The notes beneath the pieces were generated by a model. That model did not search any database. It was not told the origin of the DNA and saw only the letters and a list, made by a program, of their open reading frames with translations. From a virus, in IMG/VR virus record IMGVR_UViG_3300046012_000093, positions 1-62,871 of that record: a DNA stretch of 62,871 nucleotides. The stretch is one strand, 5' to 3'. How positions within the stretch are numbered: position 1 is the first letter of the stretch; each line of letters starts with the position of its first letter. Shown here piece by piece: positions 51,410 through 58,142 of the stretch. A program made the translations under genes and the position numbers.

Positions 51410-51439
51410 GTCTTATCCCTCTCTAAACTCAATTCTGCC

Positions 51440-51901
51440 TCAGCGATTCTTCCAATCCCCAGAACGGATCGGCGACGCCGCGATGTCTCTGTTGAATTCG
51501 TAGACGTAGGCTGGAGTCCCGTGGACGTCGATGACCTTACGGAGATATAGACTTCCGGCGTGGTCATCTTCACGATAACCTTCGTATCCGTCAAGGGCTT
51601 GTAGGACATCTTCGTCTTTGATCTTGAAGAGATCACCACAAAAAGTAAAAACACCGGGACTATCAAGCCGTATGCCGGGAAAAGAACCAAGATTGAAAAT
51701 ACGACCAGGGACTCGATAGTTTCCCACATATTCCGTCCTATTTTCTAGTTTTTGGTACGCTCTCTCGCCGAGGCGGAGCGTACCATAGACGAATACGTGG
51801 TTGACTTCGGTCTTGGGGCTGATCTCAATCCTTAGGTCCCCAGTCTTGGCTTGATCTAAGTTCTTCGAGAGTTGAGAGTCGTTCGAAAGTCTGTCGTTCA
51901 T
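51440..51901 (-). CDS. Gamma-glutamylcyclotransferase-like (AIG2/GGCT)
   Basis: Up to 153 residues. Core: VFVYGTLRLGE (substrate loop YGTLR), LDGYEGYREDDHAG with the acidic catalytic region, and AYVYEFN. GGCT-type folds cleave gamma-glutamyl amines or recycle gamma-glutamyl tags and accompany amidoligases. ATG 51901 lies 77 bases inside the upstream gene; ATC 51823, 6 bases after AAGG, gives a natural (M)SPKTEVNHVFVYG start. Confidence 0.85.
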   Translation of the reverse strand: MNDRLSNDSQLSKNLDQAKTGDLRIEISPKTEVNHVFVYGTLRLGERAYQKLENRTEYVGNYRVPGRIFNLGSFPGIRLDSPGVFTFCGDLFKIKDEDVLQALDGYEGYREDDHAGSLYLRKVIDVHGTPAYVYEFNRDIAASPIRSGDWKNR

Positions 51902-52427
51902 CTTCTGTCATCCATGTGTGTTTACACTTGTTGAAGACCCGACCGTAGAGTCGGACGTCGTTGGTTGAGTTTCCGTTCTTCGCCGTCATCAACGGGAAGA
52001 ATCCACAGTCCAGAAGTATCGGTTCTAGTGGGACGTATAGTGGAAGGCCCGGCGAACCGTATGCCTGTGTCTGAGTCAGAGACGCGAAGACCATACCAGC
52101 CTTCTCGACGTAACTACTCCCCATCAACGCCGGATTCCACATCAACGTCGGTTCGTTACAGAATGACAGGAGTTGTTCCGTCATTTCTTTCTTGTAGTTC
52201 TCTACGGCCCGGTCTTTTCGTTCTTGATCTTTCTTGTAATATTCCCAGACGTTCGTCAGAGGTGAGAAACCATGGATACATATGATTCCACAGTCAGACG
52301 GCATCTTAGCCGCCACGAAATAATTATCAGCATGACGGCTCTGACGTCCGTTAGCATCCACGGTCTGTCCCCGGAACGGATACGTCTTGAAAGACGAGTC
52401 GTCTAGATCAAGAATCTTAGTCGTCAT
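51825..52427 (-). CDS. Hypothetical, first gene of the metabolic operon
   Basis: 200 residues, alpha/beta pattern (DCGIICIHGFSPLTN, TEQLLSFCNEPTLMWNPALMGSSYVEK). First gene after the promoter at 52469-52497. Gly/Ser-rich IHGFS recalls a hydrolase turn but no full family motif is present. Confidence 0.72.
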   Translation of the reverse strand: MTTKILDLDDSSFKTYPFRGQTVDANGRQSRHADNYFVAAKMPSDCGIICIHGFSPLTNVWEYYKKDQERKDRAVENYKKEMTEQLLSFCNEPTLMWNPALMGSSYVEKAGMVFASLTQTQAYGSPGLPLYVPLEPILLDCGFFPLMTAKNGNSTNDVRLYGRVFNKCKHTWMTEDERQTFERLSTLEELRSSQDWGPKD

Positions 52428-52468
52428 AGGTGCCTCTATCTTTAGGTATATACCGAACCGGCTTAGAT

Positions 52469-52497
52469 ATTATATCACCGAATCCGAGAGTCGTCAA
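52469..52497 (-). promoter_or_regulatory. Sigma70-type promoter, leftward
   Basis: -35 TTGACG (52492-52497), 17-base spacer, -10 TATAAT (52469-52474). It lies in the 248-base gap upstream of 52427 and would start the amidoligase-NAD operon. Identical hexamers to the 35004 promoter. The rest of the gap (52498-52675) is GC-rich with short hairpins and no gene. Confidence 0.85.
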
Positions 52498-52675
52498 GCG
52501 AAATCTTAGACTCTGGTATTGATGGTGAGCCTTTTACTGTCATGCTCAGGACGCACGTTTTAACGTCTTGCTCGTGACGGCACCGATCTCACGCCATCTG
52601 GTGCGACTGCCGGCTCGCTTGACCTACACGGCACAAGGCCGCCGGGATGTTGCCCGCTGCGAGCGGAGGTTCTTT

Positions 52676-53293
52676 CTAGTCTAATAGCGGAAGATACTTC
52701 ACCGCCGGGACTTTCATCTCGATGAGAATTCTCGCGACGTCTTCTGCGAAATCTGCCAGAACTTTGTCGTGAGCGAGACGGCCTGATTCGAGAGGCCACG
52801 TCACATCCTTTATAAACGCAGCGACGAATTTGGCAGAATACCTGACAGACCCGACGGCTTTCTTGATGGCGAGATCGAGTCGATAATCGTCAGTGGCATA
52901 CGCGGCAGACCTACCTGCTTCATAGACAGCCATGGAGTTGTCATCTGGGTTGATCTGTTTCGCATATTTCATCGAAAGTACGGACACCTTCTTAGCGAAG
53001 AGTTTACTGTCAAAGTCAGTAATTGTGCCGAGTTGGAGAACTGCAAGCTTCCGCAGACCTTTCGCCCGAGATGCATTCGAAGACCAGGTAGAGTCGTTCA
53101 AGGCAATCTTGAGCAACATGATTGTGTAGTCTACGCACTCTGGATCGTCTCCGTGTTCTAACCCGAGGGCGTAACAAACGGCGGCTTCGACACACATCCT
53201 TCCCGGAAAGGGTATTCCGAGTCCTCGGACGAGCCCGGCATCGACAGTCTCGATGATCTTCTTGACTTGCTTCCTCGACGGTAACATCGACAT
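52676..53293 (-). CDS. Conserved hypothetical, helical
   Basis: 205 residues from ATG 53293 (GTG at 53296 also possible; GAGG lies 5 bases upstream). Helical throughout, with RMCVEAAVCYALGLEHGDDPECV and repeated Ala-rich helices (SAKFVAAFIKDV, DFAEDVARILIEM). Resembles proteins shared by phages and plasmids with no known function. Confidence 0.7.
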   Translation of the reverse strand: MSMLPSRKQVKKIIETVDAGLVRGLGIPFPGRMCVEAAVCYALGLEHGDDPECVDYTIMLLKIALNDSTWSSNASRAKGLRKLAVLQLGTITDFDSKLFAKKVSVLSMKYAKQINPDDNSMAVYEAGRSAAYATDDYRLDLAIKKAVGSVRYSAKFVAAFIKDVTWPLESGRLAHDKVLADFAEDVARILIEMKVPAVKYLPLLD

Positions 53294-53317
53294 CACGACC
53301 TCATGTCTTAAGTTGTT

Positions 53318-53527
53318 TCACGCCTGGAATGGTCTAGGACGTGTTCTAGGCGGACAGTCAAAGACTTCCTCGTCTCTTGGAAGGCTTGGTTGTACAGGGG
53401 GTTGTCTTGGGTAGTCTGACTGAGGGACCGTCGCCGGTGCTGGATTTGTGACAAGGTACCGATCAGCAGCATGTTCCCTCCACTTGATGAAACGCGGGCC
53501 GTCACAGAGGTTGGTTCGTCGAAGCAT
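53318..53527 (-). CDS. Small Pro-rich protein
   Basis: 69 residues (starts MLRRTNLCDGPRFIKWREH). N-terminal basic half, C-terminal Pro/Arg-rich tail (PPRTRPRPFQA). ATG is preceded by AAGGTGATC. First ATG coincides with a repeated GATCTATCATG motif found elsewhere in the genome. Confidence 0.5.
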   Translation of the reverse strand: MLRRTNLCDGPRFIKWREHAADRYLVTNPAPATVPQSDYPRQPPVQPSLPRDEEVFDCPPRTRPRPFQA

Positions 53528-53533
53528 GATAGA

Positions 53534-53665
53534 TCACCTTGGATACGACATGTAGAGTCTATACCCGATGTAGAAGAGAATTCCGTAGGTCATCGCGAGG
53601 AGAACAATCGACAAGACGAGGACCTGGAGTCTAGACCTGACTCGATGGCGTGACTTCGCGCTCAT
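53534..53665 (-). CDS. Tiny membrane protein
   Basis: 43 residues: basic head (SAKSRHRVRSR), one hydrophobic segment (LQVLVLSIVLLAMTYGILF) and a short tail. ATGA overlap with the upstream gene. Part of a chain of small membrane genes; unknown role. Confidence 0.6.
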   Translation of the reverse strand: MSAKSRHRVRSRLQVLVLSIVLLAMTYGILFYIGYRLYMSYPR

Positions 53666-53823
53666 ATATAGTCGATCCTGTAACAGACTTGGGTGTTCTC
53701 GTCACCCCGATGGAACCACAGACAGGCCCAACGCTCGACGGCGTGTCCCTTACCGTCCCGGACCTTGAAGACTTCGCCCTTCTCGACGGGGAATGTCTTA
53801 CTAGCCTTGAATATCTTTCTCAT
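53662..53823 (-). CDS. Small soluble protein
   Basis: 53 residues (starts MRKIFKASKTFPVEKGEVF, ends CYRIDYI), with strand-rich VFKVRDGKGHAVERWACLWF. GGGATGA precedes ATG. The opposite-strand frame through here is longer but has no phage-like codon use. Confidence 0.6.
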   Translation of the reverse strand: MRKIFKASKTFPVEKGEVFKVRDGKGHAVERWACLWFHRGDENTQVCYRIDYI

Positions 53824-53843
53824 TTCATCCCCGATGGTGGTTG

Positions 53844-53939
53844 TTACTTCGCTAGAATTCGTACCAGACCCGCCGCGAAATACATCACGACAGACGAGAC
53901 GAATATGATCTTCCAGAAGACTAATTTATTCGTAGTCAT
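53844..53939 (-). CDS. Tiny membrane peptide
   Basis: 31 residues, one hydrophobic segment (WKIIFVSSVVMYFAAGL) between basic ends. ATGA overlap with the upstream membrane protein. Weak support because of size. Confidence 0.4.
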   Translation of the reverse strand: MTTNKLVFWKIIFVSSVVMYFAAGLVRILAK

Positions 53940-54319
53940 CTCGTCAGGTGATCCAGGACCTTCGCGGCGAGAGCCATTTTAGGCTCGTAGATCGCCATCC
54001 AAAGATCAGCATCACATAGACTGAGGGTGACCGGAATGAAGATGACGAGTCCGACGATGATACTGATTACCCCTAAGACCACCCAGCCCTCACAATCGTC
54101 GTTTTGCTTTGCTCGATACAAGCCACGACAAAACGAAAACACCCCGATCAAGACACAGGCAGAGGCGAGAGCGAAGAACGCGACGACTTCCATCAACGCC
54201 CAGACAGCCCTGTAGTGGACGATCCTCGCGGCTTCTTCGACAGCCGGTGGACCGTACTTCACGGCGTACTGTTCAATACTGTGCATGACAGTCGTGATTT
54301 GATCGGCGGCGTCAGACAT
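53936..54319 (-). CDS. Integral membrane protein
   Basis: 127 residues with two long hydrophobic segments (about 38-60, ALMEVVAFFALASACVLIGVF, and 78-100, VVLGVISIIVGLVIFIPVT). N-terminal amphipathic helix. Could influence the host membrane or be a superinfection factor; no family recognised. Confidence 0.68.
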   Translation of the reverse strand: MSDAADQITTVMHSIEQYAVKYGPPAVEEAARIVHYRAVWALMEVVAFFALASACVLIGVFSFCRGLYRAKQNDDCEGWVVLGVISIIVGLVIFIPVTLSLCDADLWMAIYEPKMALAAKVLDHLTR

Positions 54320-54361
54320 TTTGTTCCCCTTGAGTCCGTAAGAATCTGAATAGTTGGATCG

Positions 54362-54565
54362 TCATATGAATGACGTAGACGAGACCCAACATACAAGAAA
54401 TATCGGCCATATCAGACCCCCGAAGACGAACGGAAGTGCTGTCAGTTCGGCTGGTAACAGTCCATTTGAATCCTTAGGGTTTTCCTCAGATGCGATGTAA
54501 CACCCGAAGATACACACCAAGAACCAACCCGTCAGCCAAATCCAGAAGACGTCTAGGAGTGTCAT
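54362..54565 (-). CDS. Small membrane protein
   Basis: 67 residues with two hydrophobic segments (WIWLTGWFLVCIFGCYIA and PFVFGGLIWPIFLVCW). ATGA overlap with the upstream gene. Unknown function. A possible 17-codon frame in the 42-base gap downstream is too short to call. Confidence 0.6.
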   Translation of the reverse strand: MTLLDVFWIWLTGWFLVCIFGCYIASEENPKDSNGLLPAELTALPFVFGGLIWPIFLVCWVSSTSFI

Positions 54566-54783
54566 GACTTCACCAGGGTTATCGTCGTCTTGATGTCGTC
54601 AGTTGGGACAGCCGTCCCTTTGTATTCGATGAAGCATCCAGCCCCTAGGACGTACTTCGATTCCATCCCGAGTGCCACTCCAGTCTGATGACACCTGTAA
54701 CGACTCCCGGCATAGAGAATACCGAAGCCAAGGCCGAGCGCGAAGGCATAGATGCCTAAGATGACTAGGACGGTCTTTCGCAT
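54562..54783 (-). CDS. Membrane-anchored protein
   Basis: 73 residues from ATG 54783 with GGGGA upstream. Transmembrane segment at about 4-22 (TVLVILGIYAFALGLGFGI) and a soluble part with YRCHQTG, KYVLGAGCFIEYKG; two Cys could form a disulfide outside the inner membrane. Related small proteins are common in phages; function unknown. Confidence 0.65.
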   Translation of the reverse strand: MRKTVLVILGIYAFALGLGFGILYAGSRYRCHQTGVALGMESKYVLGAGCFIEYKGTAVPTDDIKTTITLVKS

Positions 54784-54802
54784 GTCATTCCCCGATCTGA
54801 AA

Positions 54803-54880
54803 GGACACACAGTCGCGCGTCTACTAGGATTCGAACCTACCGAGTACCGTGATTAACTCGGGGTCGTAGCCTGTGTGTCC
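54803..54880 (-). other. tRNA-like structured element
   Basis: 78 nt closed by a perfect 10-bp stem GGACACACAG/CTGTGTGTCC. Inside is a stem CCGAGT/ACTCGG and a T-arm-like TAGGTTCGAATCCTA with the exact TTCGAAT loop. It cannot be folded into a standard cloverleaf with a 7-bp acceptor, so it is either a degenerate tRNA or a tRNA mimic. It lies between membrane-protein genes. Confidence 0.5.
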
Positions 54881-54892
54881 ATTTAGAAAGTA

Positions 54893-55025
54893 CCGGGTGA
54901 TTTCTACTGTTGGCTCACCCGGCGAAGCCTCACCACATCTGCCGATCTATGCCCGGCTTGCTTCCGACAAGTCGGAGGACTCCGCTGGCGTCTCGACAGG
55001 TATGGAATAAACCCCGCAAGGGGGT
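54893..55025 (-). terminator. Hairpin cluster with probable leftward terminator
   Basis: The gap 54881-55041 has no gene. It holds stem CCGGGTGA/TCACCCGG (54893-54922), CCGA-CAAG-TCGG, and at 55011-55025 a stem ACCCC/GGGGT followed on the minus strand by TTTATT, a plausible intrinsic terminator downstream of 55042. Confidence 0.5.
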
Positions 55026-55041
55026 GTCTTAGGAGACCCTC

Positions 55042-55236
55042 TCAGGGCTTCCAATTCTTTCTCAGTAGGCCGTCAGACATCGGCTGGGACGGTGCTCTCA
55101 CCGTCAGTCGATTCAGTTCGTCCAGCATACCGCCGGATATCTTATAGAGTGTGCAGAGTGAGTCCATCGTCGGTCCCATCTCTTCAACTTCATCGGCGAG
55201 CAGCTTTAACGCGGAAACTATATCTGCCCGGTTCAT
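55042..55236 (-). CDS. Small helical protein
   Basis: 64 residues (starts MNRADIVSALKLLADEVEEM), helical, ending in a basic tail (SDGLLRKNWKP). Follows the small membrane gene closely. Unknown. Confidence 0.6.
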   Translation of the reverse strand: MNRADIVSALKLLADEVEEMGPTMDSLCTLYKISGGMLDELNRLTVRAPSQPMSDGLLRKNWKP

Positions 55237-55239
55237 AAA

Positions 55240-55416
55240 TCACCTACGAAGAAAAAGGAGTACTTGAGTCACGGTATATGACGTCAGTCCGGCGAGCATC
55301 ATCAACCAGAATGAGCCCCCGGATACCGACGATATCACTAGGAGGATGACTGCCATGACAGCGACGCAAAACAAGTGAGAAACTACGAAGAATACCAAAA
55401 TGTCGATGATCCGCAT
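55240..55416 (-). CDS. Small two-segment membrane protein
   Basis: 58 residues (starts MRIIDILVFFVVSHLFCV, ends QVLLFLRR), almost entirely hydrophobic with two membrane segments. A longer frame from 55528 in another register overlaps it but has no sensible sequence. Confidence 0.6.
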   Translation of the reverse strand: MRIIDILVFFVVSHLFCVAVMAVILLVISSVSGGSFWLMMLAGLTSYTVTQVLLFLRR

Positions 55417-55419
55417 CGT

Positions 55420-55584
55420 CTACCCGATCTGGAAATGAATATAGAACGCCGGTTGATAGTCGTCTAGGCAGTATCTCCCCCGCCCTATGACGAAAGCCCA
55501 CGGTCCCCATGAGACCTGGAAGTCCCACGAGTCCTCGCCGACTAGGTTCCGATACCGTCCGTGGCGGATTCTTGGGAGGCCCAT
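55420..55584 (-). CDS. Small Trp/Gly-rich protein
   Basis: 54 residues (starts MGLPRIRHGRYRNLVG, ends PAFYIHFQIG), containing DSWDFQVSWGPWAFVIGRG. AGGGA lies 5 bases before ATG. Unknown function. Confidence 0.6.
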   Translation of the reverse strand: MGLPRIRHGRYRNLVGEDSWDFQVSWGPWAFVIGRGRYCLDDYQPAFYIHFQIG

Positions 55585-55629
55585 GTCTGTCCCTGTTCCC
55601 TATGACGATCTATCATGATTTCTTTTTGA

Positions 55630-55913
55630 GCGGGCTTCTCACCCGCACGGACAGACTGTCCGACCTGTCTGTCCCCTGACTAGTACTCAGGGACGCTCCT
55701 AGTTGCGTGGATTCTGATTGAGTGTATCGAAAGGACGGACCAAGCCGGACATTCGTGGGGGGCGGGAAGTCTAGTTAAAGACAGCCGATCCGTCCATTTG
55801 ATACACTCACTACCTGTAAGAGAGAGCACAGAGGGTCTGCCTTATCCCCTGTCTAGACGAGGTCGGGCTGCGCTGGCAATGCGTTTAAGACGGGTTCTAG
55901 ACAGTCTGTGCTC
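55630..55913. other. Non-coding stretch of nested perfect inverted repeats
   Basis: No gene in 55585-55924. It contains stems GCGGG/CCCGC (55630-55646), GGACAGAC/GTCTGTCC (55649-55674), CCCTGA/TCAGGG (55674-55692), a nested pair GAGTGTATC/GATACACTC with GGACGGA/TCCGTCC inside (55720-55808), and another nested pair GAGCACAGA/TCTGTGCTC with CTGTCTAGA/TCTAGACAG inside (55824-55913). Stable in either strand. Could be structured leader RNA, processing sites around the tRNA, or replication elements. Confidence 0.7.
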
Positions 55914-55924
55914 ACTGTTACAGA

Positions 55925-56011
55925 TGGTGGGAGGGTGTGGAGTTGAACCACTCCGAGAGACTCGGCGACAGATTTACAGTCTGTCTGCTAGACCGCCAGC
56001 TTTCCCCGCCC
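55925..56011 (-). tRNA. tRNA-Tyr (anticodon GUA)
   Basis: 87 nt with encoded CCA. Acceptor GGGCGGG/CCCTCCC (one mismatch), anticodon stem ACAGA/TCTGT with loop CTGTAAA (anticodon GTA), long variable arm CCGAG-TCT-CTCGG expected of bacterial tRNA-Tyr, and T arm GTGG-TTCAACT-CCAC. May serve Tyr codons in late genes; processed from a leftward transcript. Confidence 0.92.
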
Positions 56012-56020
56012 ATAGTTAGT

Positions 56021-56050
56021 GAAAGGACAGTTTCACGCCATGTCCAGGGC
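56021..56050 (-). other. Predicted RNA pseudoknot, copy 1
   Basis: On the minus strand: GCC-CU-GGACA-U-GGC-GUG-AAAC-UGUCC-UUUC. GCC can pair with GGC while GGACA, inside that loop, pairs with the downstream UGUCC: an H-type pseudoknot. Two further copies conserve every paired base and AAAC. This copy lies between the 56192 gene and tRNA-Tyr. Confidence 0.6.
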
Positions 56051-56136
56051 GATGCGATGCACACTTGGGGCTCTGCCTTTCCCTAGTGAGTTGTCCTTTA
56101 AGCCGGACCGGCTATGATCCTAACGCATGACGACTC

Positions 56137-56190
56137 TCCCTCTTCAAGAGTATGCCTAGCCCCAACGCCAGACATACACTAGAAGAGGGA
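56137..56190. other. Long hairpin
   Basis: Perfect 9-bp stem TCCCTCTTC/GAAGAGGGA with an inner GTATG/CATAC stem, directly after the stop of the 56192 gene. A second hairpin AGCCG-GAC-CGGCT lies at 56101. No T run; possible RNA-processing or stability element. Confidence 0.5.
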
Positions 56191-56191
56191 C

Positions 56192-56365
56192 CTAGTAGGG
56201 TTCGCTGATATAACAGCCCTGATTCAAAGGCTTTGCGGGGACATACCGGCTAAGCATAATGGTAGGAATCCAGCCACTCGCCCTAACGAGTGTATACCAT
56301 TGTCCCTTGTTCCTGTCAGTGACTCTGACAATAGGACAGATGTCGCCGTCAGACGCTCTGATCAT
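56192..56365 (-). CDS. Small protein, unknown
   Basis: 57 residues (starts MIRASDGDICPIVRVTDRN, ends QGCYISEPY) with an SH3-like strand pattern (QWYTLVRASGWIP, TIMLSRYV). ATG 56365 has a perfect AAGGAGG 7 bases upstream, and pseudoknot copy 2 lies 25 bases upstream of that, so it may be regulated by it. A longer frame from 56632 is less likely. Confidence 0.68.
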   Translation of the reverse strand: MIRASDGDICPIVRVTDRNKGQWYTLVRASGWIPTIMLSRYVPAKPLNQGCYISEPY

Positions 56366-56389
56366 AGCCGCCTCCTTAGAAGAAAAGGT

Positions 56390-56415
56390 GGACAGTTTAC
56401 CGCCGTGTCCAGGGC
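56390..56415 (-). other. Predicted RNA pseudoknot, copy 2 (upstream of a ribosome site)
   Basis: Minus strand: GCC-CU-GGACA-C-GGC-GGU-AAAC-UGUCC. Same architecture as copies 1 and 3; the linker bases vary while the stems and AAAC are kept. It ends 11-15 bases before the AAGGAGG of the next gene, a position suited to translational control. Confidence 0.65.
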
Positions 56416-56465
56416 TTCCACCGGGGCTAGTGGGCGAGCCCCGGCTTAAGGTCGGCCGTGATAGA

Positions 56466-57548
56466 TCAGGCGGCGGCTTCCTCACCTTCGCCTTCGGCTT
56501 GGTTGATGTCGGCTTGTTGAAGTTCAGCCGGAGTTTCCACGTCAGTCTCCGGTTCGGGAGTCGCCTCGGCCGTCGGGGCGTCCTGGACGTCAGGATGCGG
56601 GAGAGCCTTGCCGTCACGAGCGGCAATCTCATTCTCCCCGCGCTTCCTCGCCAGTTCCCGGGCGGCTTGCGCCTTGGCGGCGATAGTCGATTGTTCGGCC
56701 ATCAACGCCTTGACTTCGACGGGATTCGCCATAGCGAACATGAACGCCCTTCTCGCCCAATGGATGGCGTTCAGGAGGGTTTCCGGATCACCTTCGACGC
56801 CCTTGAACTGACGGGACTCCTCTCGGGAAGGGTTGCCGTTGTTCTTCATGGCGTTACCCATGATGGCGAGGGCTCCTCCGTTGCCGACTCCAAGGAGAGT
56901 CATCACGGCTTCACTGGAGAACGGCTTCCGGTTGTCGGTATTGTTACCGGGATTCGCCCTCTCGGCCTTCGCCCCGGCGAGGTACTCAGTCACCGGCTTT
57001 GCCGTGGTGAGCCCTTGCCACGCGTCATCCTTGTTCCAGCCCTCTTTCATGGTGAGCTTGGCGACGCCACCGGCCTTGACCCTGTCGGTCTCCACCTTGA
57101 ACGGAAGCTTCGCCTCACGGAGCCACGTCTTCAGGCCGTCCAGATGGTAGCCGGACGGAATCGACTGGAGCAGCCGAAGCATCAAGGACGTATCGCCGTA
57201 GAGCTTGGCGTGGACAGCCGATTGGACTGCGTTTTCCAGGATCATGGAGTCGAGCGTCTTACCCGTCGCCTTGATCTTGTCCTGGTGAGCCTTGACAAGC
57301 TTGGCATTGCCTTTCTTGTCCTCACCCCAAGGCTTGGTGGAGATTTTCTGCCCGTTGATGGTCAGCGTCTCGGGCAGAGTGAAAGCTTGGGGAGTCGCCG
57401 TGGCGACTTGCTGGCCCTCGGCTTGACCTTCCGGCTGGCCTTCGACGTTGGCGTCGATGACAGTAGCCGTACCTTCGATGGTCGAAGGATCATCGGCGGC
57501 CCCGGCGAGTTCCCTTGCCAGTTCAGATTGCGACTTTTGGCGTTCCAT
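56466..57548 (-). CDS. Large early hypothetical protein
   Basis: 360 residues from ATG 57548 (GGAG 9 bases upstream; ATG 57569 has none). Acidic, disordered N-terminus with a GQPEGQAEGQ repeat, a compact centre (about 90-270, with GKTLDSMILENAVQSAV and AVMTLLGVGNGGALAIM) and a Glu-rich tail ending GEGEEAAA. GC-richer than most of the genome. An opposite-strand frame of 452 codons spans it but reads as a shadow. No family recognised. Confidence 0.72.
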   Translation of the reverse strand: MERQKSQSELARELAGAADDPSTIEGTATVIDANVEGQPEGQAEGQQVATATPQAFTLPETLTINGQKISTKPWGEDKKGNAKLVKAHQDKIKATGKTLDSMILENAVQSAVHAKLYGDTSLMLRLLQSIPSGYHLDGLKTWLREAKLPFKVETDRVKAGGVAKLTMKEGWNKDDAWQGLTTAKPVTEYLAGAKAERANPGNNTDNRKPFSSEAVMTLLGVGNGGALAIMGNAMKNNGNPSREESRQFKGVEGDPETLLNAIHWARRAFMFAMANPVEVKALMAEQSTIAAKAQAARELARKRGENEIAARDGKALPHPDVQDAPTAEATPEPETDVETPAELQQADINQAEGEGEEAAA

Positions 57549-57599
57549 TTCAACTATCTCCGTTTTCATGGTGACACGGTATGTGTCATGCCTAAGCGA

Positions 57600-58140
57600 A
57601 TGCCTAGGGGAGACTAGATCAAGTTGGAGAATGTAACGGGGTTTTCAAACGCTATTCGCTCGGGGATTATGCCGACTAACGTTGCGGCTACCTTCTGAAT
57701 CTAACGTTTCCCGACGCCCACCTAGACACGTTCTGGACGTATAAATGATCTAGTCACCTCTAGGCATTACCTAGAGTGAGACTTGTTTACCCTTGGGCTT
57801 ACGCCTGTAGTAATACGAGTCTCTGGCCTGTTTTGCTGCACCCGCCTCTTATGGCGTCCTGATAGTGGCATCCGTGAGGCCATTTCAAGTTCTCACGGCT
57901 ATCAGCTTTGACAGCGTCCCTAGGATTCCGTCCTAGTAGGATTTACGGATTGTCTCACCATTTCGCATCACTGGCGCACCGTTTAAGGATTTGCCAGTGA
58001 CCTAAGGTAAGGTCCCACCACGATGGCAAGAGGGTAACACTTGAGCCCTTGCCCGGCCCCCCGATAGGAACGGCCTCAATTCCGTTCCCCTTACTCACCC
58101 CTCCTAAAGGGTGTATCTCAGACTGTCAACACCCCTTGAA
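57600..58140. other. Non-coding array of perfect hairpins
   Basis: About 540 bases without a gene, carrying at least six separate perfect stems: CTCTAGG/CCTAGAG (57758-57776), CTGATAG/CTATCAG with CCGTGAG/CTCACGG inside (57859-57905), CTAGGA/TCCTAG (57920-57936), TCACTGGC/GCCAGTGA (57968-58000), GGCAA...TTGCC with GGG/CCC (58025-58053), GGAACGG/CCGTTCC (58067-58088). Stems differ in sequence, so this is not a simple repeat. A structured RNA or origin-like region; unknown. Confidence 0.65.
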
Positions 58141-58142
58141 AA

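Noticed and set aside
51406-51729. Minus-strand frame overlapping the GGCT-like gene
   Set aside because: Different register inside a gene with clear YGTLR motif; no independent support.
53650-53982. 110-codon plus-strand frame
   Set aside because: Opposes three small leftward genes joined by ATGA overlaps, which fit the local pattern better.
54317-54370. 17-codon minus-strand frame between two membrane genes
   Set aside because: Overlaps neighbouring starts neatly but is too short to support.
55733-55795. tRNA call on the GGACGGA/TCCGTCC element
   Set aside because: The 7-bp closing stem is right, but there is no T arm and the inner stems do not match a cloverleaf.
56259-57617. 452-codon plus-strand frame
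   Set aside because: It lies opposite the 56466-57548 gene, has no ribosome site, an odd composition, and runs against all neighbouring transcription. Its length follows from high GC.
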